A stretch of DNA of 12,456 bases from CAIRTT01 sp046075665 (lineage in GTDB: Bacteria > Armatimonadota > Armatimonadia > Armatimonadales > Armatimonadaceae), in contig JBJTQN010000098.1 in NCBI GenBank assembly GCA_046075665.1, forward strand, positions 1 to 12,456, written 5' to 3'. This document shows positions 6,627 to 12,456 of this stretch, piece by piece. The first letter of the stretch is position 1. Each line of letters opens with the position of its first letter. A model generated the notes under the pieces. That model did not search any database, was not told where the DNA came from, and was given only the letters and a program-made list of their open reading frames with translations. Both the position numbers and the translations under genes were made by a program.

Positions 6627-6655
6627 TTGCGGATTGAGTCGTTACACATTAGTAT
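6627..6655 (+). promoter_or_regulatory. Promoter of the NlpC/P60 gene
   Basis: TTGCGG (6627-6632) is followed after 17 bp by TAGTAT (6650-6655). The expected start near 6662 lies only 1-2 nt before the ATG at 6664, so the message would be nearly leaderless. This supports ATG 6664 over the in-frame TTG at 6634, which lies within the promoter. Confidence 0.55.
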
Positions 6656-6663
6656 TTGGTGTA

Positions 6664-7665
6664 ATGCTCGACTCCCGGTCCATACTTGCTCCGCTAGTGC
6701 TCGCTATGCTTGCACAAACCTGTGTTTTTGGCAAAACCATTCTAGTTCGAACTGAGGTTAGAACCGCCAAAATCCGGGTGTCAACTGCCAAACTTCGTAA
6801 GTTACCCACGGAATCAGGCAGAACCCTTGGTTTGTTGGATCATGATGCTTCGGTAACAGTTCTTGGGGCGAAATCCGGTTGGGTACTAGTGCAAACACCG
6901 CGTGGCACAAAGGGTTGGATTCGTCGCGACCTTGTGTCCTTATCAAAGTCATCTGTTGTCACACGGAAAGAAGTTAAGCCAGTCTCTGTGGCCGGGAAGA
7001 AAGTTCACCGTCCGGATGTCAAGTCAGTCGCAAAAGCACCTAGTGCGCAACGGCATTTGTCGAAGCCGATTACGAAGATTTCTGCAGAACGTGTCTCACA
7101 ACCGATTGCAAGAGTTTCGTCAGATGAAGGCAATTCAGGCGTCAGTGATGGTCAGTTGCCTGAGGCGGTGCGGACGTTCAAATCTCCCAACGTAAGTCAG
7201 ATTGTCATTGATGACCCTATCGCTGAGAAGCGCTCATCGGTTGTAGAGTTTGCTCGAGATGTGGCGGACTCAAATAAGGCAAACAATCCAACACGGTCAA
7301 CGTTGATGAGCCGTGCAAACTCTCAGCGAGGGACTCCATACCGATATGGAACCAGTGGTGGAGGCACGTTTGATTGCTCGGGCTTCACTTCAGCGATGTA
7401 CCGTAAAGTTGGAGTCCGCCTTCCCCGGACAGCGGCAGAACAATTTGGCGTTGGTCAGCACATCGCGAAGAGTGCACTCACAAAAGGCGATTTAGTGTTC
7501 TTTCGTAACACTGCTGGACGACGTGGCATATCGCATGTGGGTATTTACTCCGGCAACGGAATGTTTATACATGCCAGCTCGCGCGGGCATGCCGTTAGAA
7601 TCGATACACTGTCCCATGGCTATTATGCCAGCCACTTTGCAGGCGGTAGAAGGTTACTCCGCTAA
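6664..7665 (+). CDS. Exported SH3b-NlpC/P60 peptidoglycan endopeptidase
   Basis: This is a predicted cell-wall hydrolase that cuts peptide stems of peptidoglycan outside the cytoplasmic membrane. The 333-residue protein begins with a signal sequence (residues 1-23, core ILAPLVLAMLAQTCVFG). A bacterial SH3 domain follows at about 36-94 (STAKLRKLPTESGRTLG, GAKSGWVLVQTPRGTKGWI). A low-complexity Lys/Ser/Val-rich linker covers about 95-220. The NlpC/P60 domain occupies about 221-333, with Cys238 in FDCSGF, His291 in SHVGIY and His303 in FIHASS as the presumed catalytic triad. The motif order matches RipA/Spr-type DL-endopeptidases, so activity is likely. The start at 6664 rather than TTG 6634 is preferred because of the promoter position and the better signal-peptide start. 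The two repeats upstream may regulate it. Confidence 0.93.
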   Translation: MLDSRSILAPLVLAMLAQTCVFGKTILVRTEVRTAKIRVSTAKLRKLPTESGRTLGLLDHDASVTVLGAKSGWVLVQTPRGTKGWIRRDLVSLSKSSVVTRKEVKPVSVAGKKVHRPDVKSVAKAPSAQRHLSKPITKISAERVSQPIARVSSDEGNSGVSDGQLPEAVRTFKSPNVSQIVIDDPIAEKRSSVVEFARDVADSNKANNPTRSTLMSRANSQRGTPYRYGTSGGGTFDCSGFTSAMYRKVGVRLPRTAAEQFGVGQHIAKSALTKGDLVFFRNTAGRRGISHVGIYSGNGMFIHASSRGHAVRIDTLSHGYYASHFAGGRRLLR

Positions 7666-7688
7666 CATCTGACGGAATCTTTCGGATG
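7666..7688 (+). terminator. Possible weak hairpin after the NlpC/P60 gene
   Basis: CATCTGA (7666-7672) can pair with TCGGATG (7682-7688), a 7-bp stem including one G-T pair around a 9-nt loop, starting directly after the stop codon. No T-run follows, so it is not a standard intrinsic terminator. It may be a 3' stabilising hairpin or chance. Confidence 0.25.
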
Positions 7689-7697
7689 TAACAAGCG

Positions 7698-7703
7698 TAC
7701 AAT
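7698..7703 (+). promoter_or_regulatory. -10 hexamer of the M48 protease gene, probable leaderless start
   Basis: TACAAT ends 5 nt before the ATG at 7709, the same spacing as at 6043 and 10540. There is no ribosome site in the intervening bases and no obvious -35 box. Confidence 0.5.
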
Positions 7704-7708
7704 ATTCA

Positions 7709-8836
7709 ATGCACTTGAAATCATTGATTACGGCAATGGTTCTGATCGTCGTCAACAGTACCGGAGTGAGTATTGCTCAACCGCCCGCTGAGGACCCTGA
7801 GATCAAGATTGGTCGTGAAGCCCACGAAGAGATGCTGAAGTCAGGAATGAAGCTGCTTCAGGACCCTCAGCTACTTGGCCGCGTCAACGCGATTGGTTCG
7901 CGACTTGCAGCAGTGGCAAACAAGACCGTCATTCCCGCTACTTATGGAACTGAAAACCGAACGCCGTATACGTATCGTTTTCACGTTGTGGATGACAAAG
8001 ATGTTAATGCGTTTGCATTGCCCGGCGGTTGGCTATACGTCAATAAAGGTTTGCTCGACTATGTGCAATCAGATGATGAATTGGCCGGTGTACTCGCACA
8101 TGAAGTGATTCACGCCGCACATCATCACATCCTAAAGCTTCAAAAAGAACAAGACAAACTCAACACCCAACTGGCAATCGGTGCAATTGCTGCGATTTTA
8201 GCAAAAGTACCGGCTACGGATACCGGAAACCTCGTAACCGGTCTACAACTTGTTGCCTTGCAGAAAGTAAATGGCTATTCACAACAAGCTGAGAGTGATG
8301 CCGACGGCGCCGGATTTGAACTTACCCGATTAGCTGGATTCAATCCTGTCGGCGCACTAACATTCATGGAACGCCTGGCACGTGATCAAAGAAATAGACC
8401 AGAAGTTGACCTTGGGATTTTTCGTACACACCCACCAGAGAAGCTACGTGTGGCTGCCCTCAAGGGCAAACTGGATGCAGCAGCGATTACGATTAATCGT
8501 CGTCAGACGACCAATCAATTACGCGTCTCTGTGGTCCCAGCCAAAAATCAAAGTGTTGTTCATGAGCTTCAGGTCGATTCCCGCGTAGTCTTAACTTCAG
8601 TCGACAAAGCCTACCTAACTCAGGTTGCAAGCATATTGGACAAAGCGCTCGACTCCCCGACGGAATTGTTTGATGTCACCCGAACAGGCTCAAGTGTGCT
8701 CATACGTGGGATGCTTTTATTTACAGTAAGGTCAAGTGACATTAAGCTAGGGCAGAATCCAGAAAACATTGCTGAAAAGGCAAAAGAAGGAATAAGAGCG
8801 GCATTGTTTAAAGTTTCGCTGGATGGAAACTTATAG
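7709..8836 (+). CDS. Exported M48-family zinc metalloprotease
   Basis: M48 peptidases of the BepA/LoiP type act in the cell envelope in protein quality control. A signal sequence spans residues 1-23 (LITAMVLIVVNSTGVSIA), probably cleaved before QPPAED. The zinc site is HEVIH, with His131, Glu132 and His135. The third ligand Glu195 lies in ESDADGAGFELTRLAGF, a typical M48 segment. NAFALPGGWLYVNKGLL at about 94-110 is another family hallmark. After FRTHPPEKLRVAAL (to about residue 250) there is a C-terminal region of some 120 residues with no TPR repeats, unlike BepA, and no family that I recognise. Nine bases separate it from the downstream histidine kinase gene, suggesting co-transcription; the kinase might sense envelope stress, which is an inference. 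The start is fixed by the first Met and the -10 hexamer. Confidence 0.94.
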   Translation: MHLKSLITAMVLIVVNSTGVSIAQPPAEDPEIKIGREAHEEMLKSGMKLLQDPQLLGRVNAIGSRLAAVANKTVIPATYGTENRTPYTYRFHVVDDKDVNAFALPGGWLYVNKGLLDYVQSDDELAGVLAHEVIHAAHHHILKLQKEQDKLNTQLAIGAIAAILAKVPATDTGNLVTGLQLVALQKVNGYSQQAESDADGAGFELTRLAGFNPVGALTFMERLARDQRNRPEVDLGIFRTHPPEKLRVAALKGKLDAAAITINRRQTTNQLRVSVVPAKNQSVVHELQVDSRVVLTSVDKAYLTQVASILDKALDSPTELFDVTRTGSSVLIRGMLLFTVRSSDIKLGQNPENIAEKAKEGIRAALFKVSLDGNL

Positions 8837-8845
8837 TCGCTGTCT

Positions 8846-10048
8846 ATGTCGACATATTTTCTCGAATTTCTGCGGAAACGTCCGGCGAGTGTGTACTGGA
8901 TGTGTTTACTTGGGATCTTCCTCTGGATTGTAGCGAGGAATTTCGGCTTTGACTCAAAAGCACCAGCAGTATCGTTCGTGCCAATGCTTTGTGTGTTATT
9001 GGTCGCTTCAACTAACCTATTCCTAAGGAAAGCGTTTTCGGCAAACGTCAAGTATGCGTCAAATCCAAAGTATGCAGGTTGGGTCTTTGCCGCAGTAGAC
9101 TTCGCTTGCATCGTTATGGGGTTGAGGCTTACCGGTGCCCTCTATTCCCCATTGTGGGTCGTTACATTTGTCGTTGTAGCGGGAGAAACCATTCTTGAAG
9201 ACCGGCTTGTCGCAGCGCTTACGAGGCTCGTCGCCTGTATTGCGTTGTTGTTAGGCACCCTACCAACACCTATTGAGTCAAGAGAATGGTTTGGATATGC
9301 ACTGGAAATGTTTGTGCGAATGGGACTGATCATTGCGGTCAGCTCAGTAATGCGAAGACTACGGGTTCAGGCTGAGATTGCGCAGTCGGAAGTCGCGGCA
9401 TTACGGAGTGACCTTGCATTATCAGATCAACGCGCATCACTCTCACGCGAAATTCATGACAGCATTGGGAATGCACTGGCGGCAACCGTGTTGCGGATGG
9501 AAGTAATGAGTCGGTTGCGTGAGAAGGACGGAGATCTACAATCTGCTGAGTTGTTTCGAGAAGAAGCCGATGTGGTAAGGCAGTCCATGCAACAAATTCG
9601 GGATTGGACATTCCTGAACCACCCGTGGAGTGTCGATGCGACTCTTTCCGAAGTCCTTAGTCGAGAAGTTTCCAGGTGGTCCCGAAGAACCGGTATACCG
9701 GTTCATATTATTGGTACCGATGTTATTGATAATCTTGGTACACAACAGACGATCCCTGTGTTACGCATAGTCCAGGAATCTCTCACAAATGTCGTCCGGC
9801 ATGGCGTTGAAGTTGGATCAGTTTGCATTACGGTGACCCTAGATGCGAACAGCGTGTCCATTTCGATTCGCGATGATGGAAAGAGCGCAGCGATCAATCA
9901 TGGTTCAACAGGTCTCGGAATGGAGTCAATGCGGGGTCGAGCCACTTCGCTTGGAGGTGTTCTGTCGACACGAGCAACTGAGCAAGGTTTTGAAGTTCTT
10001 GTGAACCTTCCCCTTCAGCGAATGCTAAATAGACAGTTTGCTCAATAG
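8846..10048 (+). CDS. Membrane sensor histidine kinase, HisKA_3 (NarL/DesK) type
   Basis: This is a two-component sensor that would autophosphorylate on His204 and pass the phosphate to a NarL-type response regulator. The N-terminal 170 residues hold about five hydrophobic segments (about 15-31, 43-60, 78-93, 103-115, 124-139, with another at 150-168) and no large outside domain. A short coiled stretch leads to SLSREIHDSIGNALAATVLRME, the HisKA_3 phosphoacceptor helix. The HATPase domain has ESLTNVVRHG (Glu311, Asn315), RDDGKS (Asp343, Gly345) and STGLGMESMRGRATSLGG. The 5TM-type layout resembles DesK/LiaS sensors, which sense membrane state. No response regulator lies in the window, so it is an orphan here. 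It follows the M48 gene by 9 nt. Its last 24 bp overlap the end of the convergent PilZ gene. A TATAGT overlapping the upstream stop might give it a separate start. Confidence 0.94.
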   Translation: MSTYFLEFLRKRPASVYWMCLLGIFLWIVARNFGFDSKAPAVSFVPMLCVLLVASTNLFLRKAFSANVKYASNPKYAGWVFAAVDFACIVMGLRLTGALYSPLWVVTFVVVAGETILEDRLVAALTRLVACIALLLGTLPTPIESREWFGYALEMFVRMGLIIAVSSVMRRLRVQAEIAQSEVAALRSDLALSDQRASLSREIHDSIGNALAATVLRMEVMSRLREKDGDLQSAELFREEADVVRQSMQQIRDWTFLNHPWSVDATLSEVLSREVSRWSRRTGIPVHIIGTDVIDNLGTQQTIPVLRIVQESLTNVVRHGVEVGSVCITVTLDANSVSISIRDDGKSAAINHGSTGLGMESMRGRATSLGGVLSTRATEQGFEVLVNLPLQRMLNRQFAQ

Positions 10049-10468
10049 AGTGTCTACTAGGTTCTCGGCCCATAGGTCATGCTCGTCCTGCTTGTCAAAC
10101 TCGAAGCGAATTCCAACGGTATGGTCCGACATCCACATAATGTCAGCAATGACAAAGACGTTATCGAGCCCACCAACACTAAGCTTGCACACAAATGGGC
10201 CACTCGACGGAAGGCGGTCGTTTCGCTTGACCTTGACTCCACCAATTCCAACATCTATCACATCCAGTACTTGCCAATCATCCGTAAAGATGGCAATCGC
10301 AATGGACTCCGGGGCTGCCCAGCGTCGGTATTGGCGTCGCTGGTTTGATGATTGAACGATGTTGTTTGCGGTTGGGTAGCTCTTTAGTCTAAGCTTAGTA
10401 AGCAGCCGTAATGCAGCATCCTGACGATCAAACATTTCTTCCATCTCATGGGATTGTTCAAGTTCCAT
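10025..10468 (-). CDS. PilZ-domain protein with atypical second motif
   Basis: PilZ domains bind cyclic di-GMP and regulate motility, adhesion or polysaccharide secretion. The 147-residue protein has an RRQYRR cluster at 44-49, which supplies the first motif RxxxR. DVGIGGVKV at 72-80 stands where the second motif, Asp/Asn-x-Ser-x-x-Gly, is expected, here with Gly74 in place of Ser. A hydrophobic strand VFVIADIMWM and the closing HTVGIRF (116-122) are typical of the beta barrel. An amphipathic N-terminal segment (1-40) and a short C-terminal helix flank the domain. No membrane segment is seen. The ATG is preceded by AGGAGG (10478-10483). The gene is divergent from the rhomboid gene and converges on the histidine kinase with a 24-bp tail overlap. 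Cyclic di-GMP binding is likely but weakened by the Ser loss. Confidence 0.85.
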   Translation of the reverse strand: MELEQSHEMEEMFDRQDAALRLLTKLRLKSYPTANNIVQSSNQRRQYRRWAAPESIAIAIFTDDWQVLDVIDVGIGGVKVKRNDRLPSSGPFVCKLSVGGLDNVFVIADIMWMSDHTVGIRFEFDKQDEHDLWAENLVDTLLSKLSI

Positions 10469-10477
10469 GTAAGCAAT

Positions 10478-10483
10478 CCTCCT
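10478..10483 (-). promoter_or_regulatory. Strong Shine-Dalgarno site of the PilZ gene
   Basis: A full AGGAGG lies 9 nt before the PilZ ATG on the minus strand. It fixes the start and contrasts with the divergent rhomboid gene, which has no such site. Confidence 0.85.
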
Positions 10484-10511
10484 ATATTCAGTTCAGTTAT
10501 GCTAAATATGA

Positions 10512-10517
10512 ATCATA
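10512..10517 (-). promoter_or_regulatory. Possible -10 hexamer of the PilZ gene
   Basis: TATGAT on the minus strand would place a start about 20 bp before the AGGAGG, giving a normal 5' leader. No good -35 box is visible 16-18 bp upstream. Other A/T-rich candidates lie nearby, so the exact hexamer is uncertain. Confidence 0.35.
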
Positions 10518-10528
10518 TCCGTCCGTGG

Positions 10529-10534
10529 TAACTT
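10529..10534 (+). promoter_or_regulatory. -10-like hexamer of the rhomboid gene, possible leaderless start
   Basis: TAACTT, a TANNNT match, ends 5 nt before the GTG at 10540. This is the same spacing as before 6043 and 7709. There is no ribosome site and no clear -35 box. Confidence 0.4.
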
Positions 10535-10539
10535 GAACC

Positions 10540-11136
10540 GTGGATGACATTCGTAGTGTAATCGCATTTTGTATGCCAATCACGTGGATCACATTGGTTA
10601 CACGGCGATCGGCAAAGTTACATACTGTCCCTTGGGTCACCATGTGCTTGTTACTATCATCGGGACTAATCTCACTCATTTTCGTTCGGAGCGTTCGCGT
10701 CGAATCTCAAAGCACAATTTGGTGGTACTTGATTTCACCTGTCGTTCATGCTGATTATCTCCACATGTGCGTCAATCTACTCGGCGGGCTATTGGTGCTT
10801 AGTCGGGTTGAAGAGAAAAGTGGATGGCGCCAGACACTATTCGTTGTGTGCCTCTCATATGGGCTTCACGTTGTTTCAGTGGCACTCATCACGTTCGTAT
10901 TTGCGAAACCAATAGAAGTTGTGGGTCTAAGCTCCGCAGTCTACGCCGCAATAGGTTTCTTCTTCAAAGAGAATTACCCCTACTTTTCAGCTAAAGAGAA
11001 GTCGTCTATTATTCCGTTTCTTGTTTTGATGCTCGTTATCGATGTCGAGTTAAGATCTATCATCGTTCACTTAGTCGCCTTTGCGTTTGGCTTGGCGGTG
11101 TCATCCGCTATGTCTCGCCGCCATTCCAATTCATAA
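10540..11136 (+). CDS. Rhomboid-family intramembrane serine protease
   Basis: Rhomboids cut transmembrane helices within the lipid bilayer. The 198-residue protein is almost wholly hydrophobic, with about six helices, the basic rhomboid core. The H-x4-H-x3-N motif is complete in HADYLHMCVN (His70, His75, Asn79), which forms the oxyanion side. The nucleophile motif is GLSSAVYA, with Ser131 as the likely nucleophile; the usual Gly after it is Ser. The partner His177 is in IIVHLVAFAFGL, corresponding to the last helix AH-x-x-G pattern. Catalysis therefore looks possible. The GTG start is supported by the -10 hexamer 5 nt before it; alternatives are ATG codons inside the first helix. It is divergent from the PilZ gene. 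About 160 bp separate it from the vWA-like gene on the same strand. Substrates are unknown. Confidence 0.88.
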   Translation: MDDIRSVIAFCMPITWITLVTRRSAKLHTVPWVTMCLLLSSGLISLIFVRSVRVESQSTIWWYLISPVVHADYLHMCVNLLGGLLVLSRVEEKSGWRQTLFVVCLSYGLHVVSVALITFVFAKPIEVVGLSSAVYAAIGFFFKENYPYFSAKEKSSIIPFLVLMLVIDVELRSIIVHLVAFAFGLAVSSAMSRRHSNS

Positions 11137-11140
11137 GATT

Positions 11141-11308
11141 TCATCTTCGTAGATCGCGATTGTCGTCGACTGTGATAATGCTTGTCATTCTGTCGTCAAG
11201 AGTGCCGACGTTCAATGCACGGGCATCGGCAATTTTGTATGGATGTTCGATGAATAGTCTGATTTGTAGTATGCCAGCCGGATAACATAGAGGTGATGAA
11301 GTCGACAT
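11141..11308 (-). other. Possible small minus-strand ORF or gene remnant, 55 codons
   Basis: The 160-bp gap between the rhomboid and vWA-like genes is open on the minus strand from an ATG at 11308 to TGA at 11141. The part lying in the gap encodes protein-like sequence, such as ILQIRLFIEHPYKIADARAL and then ITVDDNRDLRR. It overlaps the start of the vWA-like gene on the opposite strand. No ribosome site is clear, and I recognise no family. It could be a genuine small gene, the remains of a longer one, or chance. Confidence 0.2.
11283..11288 (+). promoter_or_regulatory. -10-like hexamer of the vWA-like gene
   Basis: TAACAT, a TANNNT match, ends 7 nt before ATG 11296 and 4 nt before the alternative GTG 11293. 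GAGGTG lies directly against the ATG, too close to act as a normal ribosome site. A leaderless or nearly leaderless start is likely. Confidence 0.4.
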
Positions 11309-12081
11309 ATCGCGAGAGGCTTGACCGTGTGATCGGGATGCAATCAACCCGTTCAGGTGTTGCTTTGTTAGAGTCCAACAACCACGAACCTTCAGAGATG
11401 GTGTACAAAGTTCTAGTAGATGCGTTGCTAGATTCATGCACTACTGAAGTTGTTTTAGTTGTAGATGAATCCGAATCGATGAGAGTTGTCGCGTCCACTC
11501 CTACTGCGCAATCAGAAAAGCTTAGTACTGTGCGTTTGATCGCTGACTTAGCTAATTTTCTTTGTCTCCGGCGCCTTAACAATTGTAAGGTCATTCGTAT
11601 CGGTGCAAGTGGTTCATCAGGTAATCGAGTGGAAGCATTGCAGTCGAATGCACCGCGTTATCAAGCCTTTGGGAAAACACCCAAGTCCGAAAAGACAGCC
11701 TACTTGTTACGTCGTGCCCTTACTCGCATGTCTGGTGATGCACACTTAATAGTCGTATCAGATTTCAGGTCCTTCATGTGGCGGCGTAACTTGAGCGCGT
11801 TGCAAACCACTGGTCCTCGGGTAACGCTAGTACATCTGGTAGATGAAGCTGATTGCGATTTTGTGATGTCGAGTGATGACCGACTGGACCTGGCCATTGA
11901 GCCAGATCCATCTCCATGGAGAACCCCACTCATAGATTCCGTGATTCCCCCTTCGGACATCCATGCATACCTGACCACATATTCCGAAGTCAATGACATT
12001 AGTTTACTGGGAATTGTGGTTCAGGAAAACACACTTGAAGACATCATGTGCAATTTTGAAAGGGCAATCGTTCATGCCTAG
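11296..12081 (+). CDS. vWA-like protein resembling a diverged DUF58 member, 261 aa
   Basis: DUF58 proteins carry a von Willebrand A fold with a metal site and usually work with MoxR-type AAA+ ATPases. Here VVLVVDESESM (residues 52-62) gives the D-x-S-x-S metal motif, followed by KLSTVRLIADLANFLCLRR, the typical next helix. LIVVSDFRSF further on resembles the second conserved Asp strand. The 35 residues before the metal motif (from GMQSTRSGVALLE) line up in length with the DUF58 signature region but lack its R-x-Y-x-x-GDD-x-R-x-IDW core, so the protein is diverged. No membrane segment or signal is seen. No MoxR gene precedes it in the window. The ATG at 11296 is preferred over GTG 11293. Its TAG overlaps the next start codon region, so it is coupled to two downstream membrane proteins. 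Confidence 0.72.
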   Translation: MKSTYRERLDRVIGMQSTRSGVALLESNNHEPSEMVYKVLVDALLDSCTTEVVLVVDESESMRVVASTPTAQSEKLSTVRLIADLANFLCLRRLNNCKVIRIGASGSSGNRVEALQSNAPRYQAFGKTPKSEKTAYLLRRALTRMSGDAHLIVVSDFRSFMWRRNLSALQTTGPRVTLVHLVDEADCDFVMSSDDRLDLAIEPDPSPWRTPLIDSVIPPSDIHAYLTTYSEVNDISLLGIVVQENTLEDIMCNFERAIVHA

Positions 12082-12331
12082 TTCTCCACCAAAACCACTT
12101 ACCGATCCGGCTGATCTTCTGACACTCATAGGCCGATTTGTAGCGGGCATCGTGATGAACCTCTTCATTGTATGGAGTATTACCAAGCAGAATTGGTGGA
12201 GCGTTAGTCTATTTGCCGTTGCTAGCCTGATACTTCATCGTGCGACTATCGGCCTCTACCGCCGGCTACGAAAAGAAAGAGCTGAGCGTGTAGCACAACT
12301 TGAATCCGAATTAATGAGCGCGGAACAGTGA
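12074..12331 (+). CDS. Small membrane protein, 85 aa, coupled to the vWA-like gene
   Basis: I do not recognise a family. Two hydrophobic helices at about residues 16-36 and 42-59 are joined by a short KQNWW turn. They are followed by a highly charged, coiled-coil-like tail (LYRRLRKERAERVAQLESEL), which probably faces the cytoplasm. The ATG at 12074 lies inside the last codons of the vWA-like gene, whose stop is at 12079-12081, an 8-bp overlap indicating coupled translation. A longer in-frame reading back to 11993 would overlap the vWA-like gene fully and is less likely. The end overlaps the next start as GTGA. Small membrane partners are common next to DUF58 genes, so a membrane-anchor role is a reasonable inference. 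Confidence 0.7.
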   Translation: MPSSPPKPLTDPADLLTLIGRFVAGIVMNLFIVWSITKQNWWSVSLFAVASLILHRATIGLYRRLRKERAERVAQLESELMSAEQ

Positions 12332-12456
12332 AGAAACAACTCCTTTCCAGGCAACAGTTGTTCTGGCTGTTTGTAACCAGACAGACTGTTTCACTAGGTA
12401 TTTTGGTTTGGCTGACAGTCATTACATATGGGCTTCCTGACCCACGACTTTTCTAT
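12328..12456 (+). CDS. Start of a further membrane protein (cut by window edge)
   Basis: A GTG at 12328 overlaps the preceding TGA as GTGA and opens a frame that stays open for 43 codons to the window edge. The sequence begins with basic and polar residues (KKQLLSRQQ), then a hydrophobic stretch (VSLGILVWLTVITYGL), as in an N-terminal transmembrane helix. Too little is present to name it. In many genomes a transglutaminase-core membrane protein follows DUF58 genes, which makes that a testable guess only. Confidence 0.55.
   Translation, partial: MKKQLLSRQQLFWLFVTRQTVSLGILVWLTVITYGLPDPRLFY

Noticed and set aside
6634..6663. TTG start for the NlpC/P60 gene
   Set aside because: The promoter -35 and -10 boxes lie at 6627-6655, so this codon would not be transcribed, and ATG 6664 gives a better signal peptide.
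8620..9111. 163-codon open frame on the minus strand
   Set aside because: It lies across the end of the M48 gene and the start of the kinase gene, both well supported by motifs. Its translation shows no recognisable motif, and it has no promoter or ribosome site.
11196..11594. 132-codon minus-strand frame opposite the vWA-like gene
   Set aside because: The plus-strand frame carries the D-x-S-x-S motif and fits the operon, whereas this one is Ser/Thr/Arg rich without motifs.
11993..12073. Longer form of the 85-aa membrane protein starting at 11993
   Set aside because: It would lie wholly inside the vWA-like gene in another frame. The ATG at 12074 overlaps only the last codons, as in usual coupled gene pairs.
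1..12456. CRISPR arrays, insertion sequences, phage or toxin-antitoxin genes
   Set aside because: No regularly spaced repeats, transposase motifs, terminal inverted repeats or recognisable toxin-antitoxin pairs were found. The only repeats noted are the two 12-mers at 6553 and 6608.

Overview
The window is bacterial chromosomal DNA of roughly balanced base composition. It is densely packed with genes, and no mobile element, CRISPR array or phage gene was seen. It reads as housekeeping and cell-envelope territory. The organism cannot be named from the sequence. MreB and MurA point to a rod-shaped peptidoglycan-containing bacterium. An S-layer-homology-like small protein, together with a mix of Shine-Dalgarno and apparently leaderless starts, would suit a lineage such as Armatimonadota or Deinococcota; this is a low-confidence inference.

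Left part (1-5991), all on the minus strand. In transcription order: ribH (lumazine synthase); a secreted or membrane protein with an SNase-like region and a GIDE-like region; a PfkB-family (adenosine kinase-like) sugar/nucleoside kinase; murA; mreB; a small SLH-like protein; then tRNA-Thr(GGU) and the 5' end of tuf. Gaps between genes are short, murA and mreB overlap by ATGA, and internal promoters are visible before murA and before tRNA-Thr. The tRNA-Thr/tuf pairing resembles the classical arrangement found in many bacteria.

Middle part (6043-10048), plus strand. A two-helix membrane protein of unknown function is followed by an exported SH3b-NlpC/P60 cell-wall hydrolase, an exported M48 zinc metalloprotease, and a membrane histidine kinase of the HisKA_3 (NarL/DesK) type that has no response regulator in view. 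The kinase gene ends tail to tail, overlapping a minus-strand PilZ-domain gene (10025-10468).

Right part (10540-12456), plus strand. A rhomboid-type intramembrane serine protease is followed by a vWA/DUF58-like protein, a small two-helix membrane protein and the start of a further membrane protein. The last three are coupled by ATG/TAG and GTGA overlaps, which suggests one complex or pathway.

The most striking regional signal is in the control sequences. At least four, and perhaps seven, start codons lie 5-8 nt after a TANNNT -10 hexamer, as expected for leaderless or nearly leaderless transcripts. tuf, the PfkB kinase and the PilZ gene instead carry clear AGGAG-type ribosome sites. The most unusual protein is the SNase-like/GIDE-like membrane fusion at 4441-5508. 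I do not see a convincing new defence or mobile system here.
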